DNA from: DASRHY01 sp046765875 | GTDB lineage: Bacteria; Actinomycetota; Actinomycetes; Propionibacteriales; Kribbellaceae | Direction of reading: 5' to 3' | DNA length: 19,157 nucleotides | NCBI GenBank assembly: GCA_046765875.1 | Contig: JBKPSJ010000041.1 | Span: 1 to 19,157 of the forward strand | In this document: positions 14,529 through 19,157 of the stretch, piece by piece | How positions within the stretch are numbered: the first letter of the stretch is position 1 | Layout of the letters: the number at the start of each line of letters is the position of its first letter | Position numbers and translations under genes: made by a program | Notes under the pieces: model-generated | What the model was told of the DNA's origin: nothing | Databases searched by the model: none | What the model saw: the letters and a program-made list of their open reading frames with translations, nothing else

Positions 14529-15041
14529 ATGAGCAGGGATGCACGACTCGGGGCGATCGTCGCGGGCGCGTGTATCGTGATAGCGGTCGTTCTGACGCTC
14601 GCGGTGGACCCCCGTCTCGACCGACAGCTCCCGGTACGGCTGGCGATGCTGGTGCTGGCGCTGCTCTGCGCGGGGGTGATCGCGATCCGCAGTCGCCGGA
14701 GTACCAGGATCATCGGGATCACCGGCATCGTCGTGTGGGGCCTGGCCGCGCCGTTCACGCTGACCGCGACGGCCGCGCCGCCGGAGGCGAAGTTCGCGAT
14801 GGCGGTGCACGACGATGCCAAGGCGGCGGCCGCCCGCAAGGCCGAGAGCACGATCTCGGTCGCCGATGTGACCGCGGCGGTGACCGCACGCGGTGGCGGG
14901 GTCGGCCTGCTGTCGCGGGGGCAGATCACCGGTGGTGCGACGGAGTTCCCGCTGGTGATCCGGCCGGACAGGAACCAGCCCCGGCCGCGGATCTGCCTGT
15001 CGATCGAGCACGGCACCGACGCCGAGATCCGCCGCTGTTGA
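14529..15041 (+). CDS. Small membrane protein of unknown function
   Basis: This 170-residue protein is not recognised. Three hydrophobic segments are visible: about residues 8-25 (GAIVAGACIVIAVVLTLA), 38-53 (LAMLVLALLCAGVIAI) and 60-80 (RIIGITGIVVWGLAAPFTLTA). An Arg-rich loop (RSRRSTR) lies between the second and third, so this loop is probably cytoplasmic. The last 90 residues are soluble, Ala-rich, and end in a short conserved-looking stretch (PRICLSIEHGTDAEIRRC). It starts 30 bases after the aldolase gene behind its own TAGGGT box and ends 20 bases before the dipeptidyl-peptidase gene, with which it may be co-transcribed. The start choice is supported by the leaderless spacing. Confidence 0.7.
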   Translation: MSRDARLGAIVAGACIVIAVVLTLAVDPRLDRQLPVRLAMLVLALLCAGVIAIRSRRSTRIIGITGIVVWGLAAPFTLTATAAPPEAKFAMAVHDDAKAAAARKAESTISVADVTAAVTARGGGVGLLSRGQITGGATEFPLVIRPDRNQPRPRICLSIEHGTDAEIRRC

Positions 15042-15061
15042 CCATTCGTGGAGGAGTTGCA

Positions 15062-17101
15062 TTGAAGATCGACGACACGTTCCCGCAGCAGTACAGCCGG
15101 ACCAAGCGGTTCAGCATCGGCCAGCCCAAGCAGCTGGAGGTTTCGCCGGACGGGCAGCACGTGCTGTTCCTGCGTTCGCCGGCGGACGCGCCGGGCCAGT
15201 CGCTGTGGCGGTACGACGTGGCCGACGGCTCCGAACACCTGCTGGTTGATTCGGACGAGTTGGTCGGTGGGGAGGAGGACGTACCGGCGGAGGAACGGGC
15301 CCGGCGCGAACGCAGCCGCGAGTCCGGCGCGGGAATCACAGCGTACACGACCGACAGGACCAAGCGCCGGGTCGCCTTCACGATCAGCGGGCGGCTGTTC
15401 GTCGTCGACGAGGACGGCACTCACGAGTTGCCCGCGACCGGTCCGGTCATCGACCCGCAGTTCGATGCCGGGGGCAACTCCATCGCGTACGTCGCCCAGC
15501 GCGCCCTGCGGGTGATCGATGCCGACGGCAACAATGATCGCGCGCTGGCCGAGCCCGAGGCGGACGGCGTGACCTACGGACTGGCCGAGTACGTCGCCGG
15601 TGAGGAGCTGGGCCGCTACCACGGCGCCTGGTGGTCACCCGACGGAGACCGGCTGCTGGTCGAGCGGGCCGACGACAGCGGACTGCGCACCTGGTACGTC
15701 TCCGACCCCACCGACCCGACCTCGCAGCCGGTGGCGATGCAGTACCCGGTGGCCGGTACGGCGAACGCCGATGTGACGCTGTGGCTGCTCGGGCTCGACG
15801 GCTCGCGGGTCGAGGTGGAGTGGATGCAGGGCGGATACGAGTACGTCGTATCGATGCACTGGGACCGGCACGGCCTGCTTGTGGTCGTACAGAACCGCAC
15901 GCAGACGAGGATGACGGTGCTGTCCGTCGACCCGATGACCGGTGCCACAGAGGTGGTACGTACCGACGAGGACGCCGATTGGGTGCCAGTCGTGCACGGC
16001 GTACCGGACCGGCTCGACGATGGCCGGCTGATCTGGGCGGTGGAGACCGCCGACGCCCGCCGTTTGGTTGTCGACGGCAAGGAGGTCACACCGGCCGGGC
16101 TGCAACTGCGCGAGGTGCTAGGCACTGACGGCGGGACGGTGTTGTTCAACGCATCGACCGAGCCGACCGAGATCCACCTGTACACCTGGTCTGACGCGGA
16201 CGGTGTCCGGCAGATCACCACCGAGCCGGGCGTGTACTTCGGGTCGTTGTCCGGCGGCACTTTGCTGATCGACGGCGCGACGATGAGTGGCACGTCGATC
16301 TCGGTGGGCGGCAGGCCGCTCCGGTCGCTTGTCGAGGATCCGGTGGTGACGCCGAAGGTGGAGTGGATGCGCGCGGGGGAGACCGAGTTGCGGACCGCGG
16401 TGTTGTTCCCGACCGGCTACGAGCCGGGCTCGGGGAGGTTGCCGGTGTTGCTGGATCCGTACGGCGGGCCGGCGATGCAGCGGGTGCTTGCCATGCGCAA
16501 CGGGTTCCTGGTGTCGCAGTGGTTCGCGGATCTCGGGTTCGCAGTGGTCGTCGCGGACGGGCGCGGCACTCCCGGTCGTGGCCCGGCGTGGGACCGGCTG
16601 ATCCGCTTCGAGAAGGCCGATCTGGCGCTCGAGGACCAAGTGACGGCGTTGCGCGCGGCGGGCGAACGGTACCCGGACCTCGATCTGGACCGGGTCGGCA
16701 TCCGCGGCTGGTCGTACGGCGGATTCCTGGCCGCGATGGCGGTACTGCGCCGGCCGGACGTGTTCCACGCGGCGGTCGCGGGTGCTCCGGCGACGGACGC
16801 GCGACTTTACAACACGTACTACCAGGAGAAATACCTAGGCCACCCGGACGAGCATCCGGAGGCGTACGACCGGGCCACATTGATGGCTGATGCGCCGAAC
16901 CTGACCCGGCCGCTGATGCTCATCCACGGTCTCGCGGACGACAACGTCCTCCCGGCGCACACCCTGCGCTTGTCAGCGGCCTTGTTGGCCGCAGCCAAGC
17001 CGCACACCGTCCTGCCGCTCCCAGGCACCACGCACATGGCGGCAAACGCGAACATGCTCGTCCTGCAAGCTCGGTTCCTGCTCGACGCCCTCGGCAACTA
17101 A
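15062..17101 (+). CDS. S9B prolyl oligopeptidase family dipeptidyl-peptidase (DPP IV-like)
   Basis: This 679-residue cytoplasmic protein has an N-terminal beta-propeller (about 40-420) with repeats such as WSPDGDRLLVE. The C-terminal alpha/beta-hydrolase domain carries the triad Ser551 (GWSYGGF), Asp626 (GLADDNV) and His658 (GTTHMA). Glu181-Glu182 in YVAGEELGRYHG matches the double-Glu motif that holds the free N terminus of substrates in DPP IV, so removal of X-Pro or X-Ala dipeptides is likely. The TTG start is supported by GGAGG 7 bases upstream, and the family-like sequence begins there; the longer frame upstream only overlaps the membrane-protein gene. No signal peptide is visible, so it probably works on intracellular peptides. 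The length (679) is on the short side for S9B. Confidence 0.9.
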   Translation: MKIDDTFPQQYSRTKRFSIGQPKQLEVSPDGQHVLFLRSPADAPGQSLWRYDVADGSEHLLVDSDELVGGEEDVPAEERARRERSRESGAGITAYTTDRTKRRVAFTISGRLFVVDEDGTHELPATGPVIDPQFDAGGNSIAYVAQRALRVIDADGNNDRALAEPEADGVTYGLAEYVAGEELGRYHGAWWSPDGDRLLVERADDSGLRTWYVSDPTDPTSQPVAMQYPVAGTANADVTLWLLGLDGSRVEVEWMQGGYEYVVSMHWDRHGLLVVVQNRTQTRMTVLSVDPMTGATEVVRTDEDADWVPVVHGVPDRLDDGRLIWAVETADARRLVVDGKEVTPAGLQLREVLGTDGGTVLFNASTEPTEIHLYTWSDADGVRQITTEPGVYFGSLSGGTLLIDGATMSGTSISVGGRPLRSLVEDPVVTPKVEWMRAGETELRTAVLFPTGYEPGSGRLPVLLDPYGGPAMQRVLAMRNGFLVSQWFADLGFAVVVADGRGTPGRGPAWDRLIRFEKADLALEDQVTALRAAGERYPDLDLDRVGIRGWSYGGFLAAMAVLRRPDVFHAAVAGAPATDARLYNTYYQEKYLGHPDEHPEAYDRATLMADAPNLTRPLMLIHGLADDNVLPAHTLRLSAALLAAAKPHTVLPLPGTTHMAANANMLVLQARFLLDALGN

Positions 17102-17153
17102 ATTTAATCGCCAAGGCGTTCAAGTTCATCGAGCTCGCCCGGATCCATTGACG

Positions 17154-17867
17154 TCAGCCGAGGTGGCAGCCGAGGGCGCGGAGTTCGGCTCGGCCCTTGT
17201 CGGTCAGGCGGAGGGCGCGGCCGTGGTTGGTTCTGTGGGTGAACCAGCCGAGGTGGATCATGCGCGTGGTCACAGCCGCGGCGAGGGCGCCGGCCAGGTG
17301 GCTGCGGCGCTCGGTCCAGTCCAGGCACGGCCGGGCGAACGACCGCCGGGCTGAGCGGACCCTCTCCAGGTCGATGCCTAGGGCAACGAGTTCGTGCTCG
17401 CCGGTCGAGGTCACGCCGTAACCGCCGTTGGCGTCGGTCAGCCAGCCCTCGGCCAGCAGCGCGTCCAGCAGCGCAACGCCGCAGGTGCCGGCGAGGTGGT
17501 CGTAGCAGGTTCGCGCGTACGCCAGTGCCCGTGCCGTGTTCGACTGGCGCAACGTTCGTACCGGCTTCGGCGGGCCGATGTGGGACAGCGCCTCCAGGGC
17601 CTCGGCGACCTGCGGCCCGGCCAGTCGGTAGTACCGATGCCGGCCCGCGGTCACCACGTCCACCAGACCGCCGTCGAGCATCCGGTGCAGATGCTCGCTC
17701 GCTGTCGGACGGCTCACCCCGGCCAGTTGAGCCAGTTCGCCGGCCGCGAGCGCCCGGCCCGACATGAGCGCGTCGAGCATCGCCGCCCGGGCGGGCTCGG
17801 CGATCAGCACCGCGGGCGCGCTCAGGTCGGCGTCCAGTGCCTGTGCCTGGGTGTTCGAGACAGCCAT
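17154..17867 (-). CDS. ArsR-family transcriptional regulator
   Basis: This 237-residue DNA-binding protein has a winged helix-turn-helix at about residues 20-85 (PARAAMLDALMSG, ELAQLAGVSRPTASEHLHRML, RHRYYRL). The C-terminal half has the conserved segment CYDHLAGTCGVALLDALL and FARPCLDWTERRSHLAGALAAA, seen in a group of larger ArsR-type regulators; the C-terminal domain may sense a ligand or redox state through its cysteines. ATG 17867 was chosen because a TACGGT box ends 6 bases before it; the frame runs further upstream but would cross the operator. It is divergent from a DinB-like gene and probably represses both through the dyad at 17887-17912. It ends 52 bases from the convergent peptidase gene. 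Confidence 0.88.
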   Translation of the reverse strand: MAVSNTQAQALDADLSAPAVLIAEPARAAMLDALMSGRALAAGELAQLAGVSRPTASEHLHRMLDGGLVDVVTAGRHRYYRLAGPQVAEALEALSHIGPPKPVRTLRQSNTARALAYARTCYDHLAGTCGVALLDALLAEGWLTDANGGYGVTSTGEHELVALGIDLERVRSARRSFARPCLDWTERRSHLAGALAAAVTTRMIHLGWFTHRTNHGRALRLTDKGRAELRALGCHLG

Positions 17868-17931
17868 GCGGCCACCGTACGTCGGGGACATTTCGGCCGG
17901 GACCGAATTGTCTGGCACCTAGCGTCGGCAC
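17868..17931. promoter_or_regulatory. Symmetric divergent promoter/operator for the ArsR and DinB-like genes
   Basis: GACATTTCGG (17887-17896) and CCGAATTGTC (17903-17912) form a 10-bp dyad with one mismatch and a 6-base centre. The two -10 boxes, TACGGT on the minus strand (17879-17874) and TAGCGT on the plus strand (17920-17925), lie at identical distances from the dyad centre, as do the two ATGs. Neither gene has a leader long enough for a ribosome-binding site, so both look leaderless. A dimeric ArsR regulator bound to the dyad would block the -35 region of both promoters. Confidence 0.6.
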
Positions 17932-18393
17932 ATGACCACGGACAATCCCGCGCTCGCCGTCGAGGCAGCGGTGGAGCACACTCTGACCCTCGCGCAGACC
18001 TGGCTCGGCTGGGACGGCCGGCCGCTGGTGAGCGAGGACGGCGATCGGATCTACACGCCACACAAGGCGATCCGGCGTACCACCGACCACATCGTCGACC
18101 ATCTGGCCGAGATCGAGGCGCTGCTGGCCGGCGTACCGACCGAACCGGACCGATGGCACGGGAGCCTGGTCACGTTCGAATCCGACTGGGCGCGGTTCAC
18201 CGAGGCGGATCTCGACGAGGCTCGCCAGCGACTGCGCCGGCTCGGCCGGACGTTCGTGCTCCGCTACGCCGCGGCCGGGCCGGACGAATGGGACAAACCG
18301 CGCGGCGAGAACAAGTCCCTCCGCGACACCGCGACCCACCTCGGCGAGACCTCCTGGTACGCCGACCAGGTAGGCGACCTCCGCAAGGCCTGA
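17932..18393 (+). CDS. DinB-like four-helix-bundle protein
   Basis: This 153-residue all-helical protein resembles the DinB/YfiT-like metalloenzyme superfamily. His in RRTTDHIVDHLAEIE (near 50-54) and THLGETSWYADQVGDL (near 136) could form a metal site of that fold. Some members use mycothiol in actinomycetes, so a mycothiol-dependent transferase or detoxification role is possible but not shown. The ATG is 7 bases after a TAGCGT box, consistent with a leaderless transcript controlled by the divergent ArsR regulator. The stop codon abuts that of the convergent AraC-type gene. Alternative: a related helical protein without metal. Confidence 0.7.
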   Translation: MTTDNPALAVEAAVEHTLTLAQTWLGWDGRPLVSEDGDRIYTPHKAIRRTTDHIVDHLAEIEALLAGVPTEPDRWHGSLVTFESDWARFTEADLDEARQRLRRLGRTFVLRYAAAGPDEWDKPRGENKSLRDTATHLGETSWYADQVGDLRKA

Positions 18394-19157
18394 TCAGGCC
18401 GGGACGGGGCGGCGGCGGTGCTCCTGTGGGCTGATGCCACGGACTCTTTTGAACGCGGCGCTGAGCGCGAACGCACTGCCGTAGCCGACCTGCCGGGCCA
18501 CCGCGCCGATCGTGCTGTCCGGCTCGCGGAGCAGATCGGCGGCCAGGGTGAGCCGCCAGGTGGTCAGGTAGGCCATCGGCGGTTCGCCGACGAGTTCCTG
18601 GAACCGCCGCGCCAGCGCCGCCCGCGACACCCCGACCGCTGTCGCCAGCGACGCGACGGTCCATGGCCGGGCCGGGTCGTCGTACATCAGCCGGAGTGCC
18701 CTGCCGACGACGGGGTCGGACTGCGCGGCGTACCAGCCCGGGGCACCGGCGTCGGGCCGATCCAGCCAGGCCCGCAGCACCGCGATCAGCAGCAGGTCGA
18801 GCAGCCGGTCCAGCACCACCTCCTGCCCGGGCATGTCCCGGGCGATCTCGGAGCGCAGCACCGGCACCAGCCGGCTGTCCCAGTCGTCCTCGCCGAGCAC
18901 CAGCATGGCGGGCAGTGCGGTCAGCAGCCGGCGGCTCACCTCACCGCTGAGCTGGTACGTGCCGATCAGCATCTCCGTCGGGCCCGCAGCGTCATTGCCC
19001 CAGGTACGTACGCCGAGATCGCCCATCGTGGCGACCTCCTGGCCGTCGGCCGTCATACAGCGCTGACCGGGAACGATGACCACCTGCGGCGCGGTGCCCG
19101 GGTCGTCGGCGACGGTGTAGTGGTCTGGGCCCTTCGCGACAAGGATGTCGCCGGGAC
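18394..19157 (-). CDS. AraC-family transcriptional regulator (partial, N terminus beyond the window)
   Basis: The frame is open to the right edge, so the true start lies outside; 254 codons are visible. The leftmost-coding N-terminal part reads PGDILVAKGPDHYTVADDPG, typical of the cupin-type ligand domain of AraC regulators, followed by an all-helical linker region. The DNA-binding domain covers the last 95 residues, with two helix-turn-helix motifs (WTVASLATAVGVSRAALARRF and STIGAVARQVGYGSAFALSAAF) and the SPQEHRRR ending. It is convergent with the DinB-like gene with no gap (TGATCA holds both stop codons). Starting the gene at the internal GTG 19083 would cut the cupin domain, so the longer form is preferred. 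Confidence 0.9.
   Translation of the reverse strand, partial: PGDILVAKGPDHYTVADDPGTAPQVVIVPGQRCMTADGQEVATMGDLGVRTWGNDAAGPTEMLIGTYQLSGEVSRRLLTALPAMLVLGEDDWDSRLVPVLRSEIARDMPGQEVVLDRLLDLLLIAVLRAWLDRPDAGAPGWYAAQSDPVVGRALRLMYDDPARPWTVASLATAVGVSRAALARRFQELVGEPPMAYLTTWRLTLAADLLREPDSTIGAVARQVGYGSAFALSAAFKRVRGISPQEHRRRPVPA

Noticed and set aside
17102..17153. Terminator between the peptidase and ArsR genes
   Set aside because: Only a 4-bp CGCC/GGCG stem next to an AT-rich TAAATTTAA; too weak to call.
17104..18339. 411-codon minus-strand frame across the ArsR and DinB-like genes
   Set aside because: It crosses the divergent promoter and both real genes, and its sequence is Arg/Pro/Gly-rich without a domain.

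Overview
This is a dense, very GC-rich window with GTG and TTG starts, many stop/start overlaps and several start codons sitting about 7 bases after a TAnnnT box. It looks like an actinomycete chromosome. The gene content (FadD15-like ligase, TB16.3-like SRPBCC protein, ROK glucokinase, PlsC, class II DAHP synthase) and codon style fit Propionibacteriales, perhaps a Kribbella or Nocardioides relative. That placement is inference. I see no phage, IS element, CRISPR, rRNA or tRNA.

Layout. 1-401 is a gene-free block of short tandem repeats built on GGGTGCGAA. 402-2183 (-) is a long-chain acyl-CoA synthetase. 2264-6272 (+) is a tight run: a double-domain SRPBCC protein with a clear internal start, a small acidic Cys-containing protein, two tandem ROK glucokinases, and an endonuclease/exonuclease/phosphatase (EEP) fold protein. 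6282-9666 (-) is a four-gene operon read right to left: alpha/beta-hydrolase lipase, a two-helix membrane protein, a TIGR00300 (LOR/SDH, ornithine-cyclodeaminase-like) protein and a crotonase. Divergent from it is plsC (9813-10592, +), which meets a beta-lactamase-like lipoprotein gene (10589-11815, -) tail to tail with overlapping stop codons. 12100-14498 (+) is class II DAHP synthase plus threonine aldolase, overlapping by 4 bases. 14529-17101 (+) is a small membrane protein and an S9B dipeptidyl-peptidase. The right end holds an ArsR-type regulator (-) divergent from a DinB-like gene (+), which abuts an AraC-type regulator (-) that runs off the window.

How it fits together. From memory, the order fadD15 ... 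TB16.3 ... plsC ... aroG is shared with M. tuberculosis (Rv2187 to Rv2178c), and Streptomyces has a glucokinase in the equivalent cluster. The core is therefore probably an old actinobacterial block combining fatty acid activation, phospholipid acylation, glucose phosphorylation and entry to aromatic synthesis. The lipase operon and the right-end regulators are more variable. No radically new system is evident. The most unusual items are an exactly symmetric ArsR/DinB divergent promoter, an in-frame pair of SRPBCC domains without a stop between them, two adjacent intact glucokinases, and the GCGA-loop repeat array.
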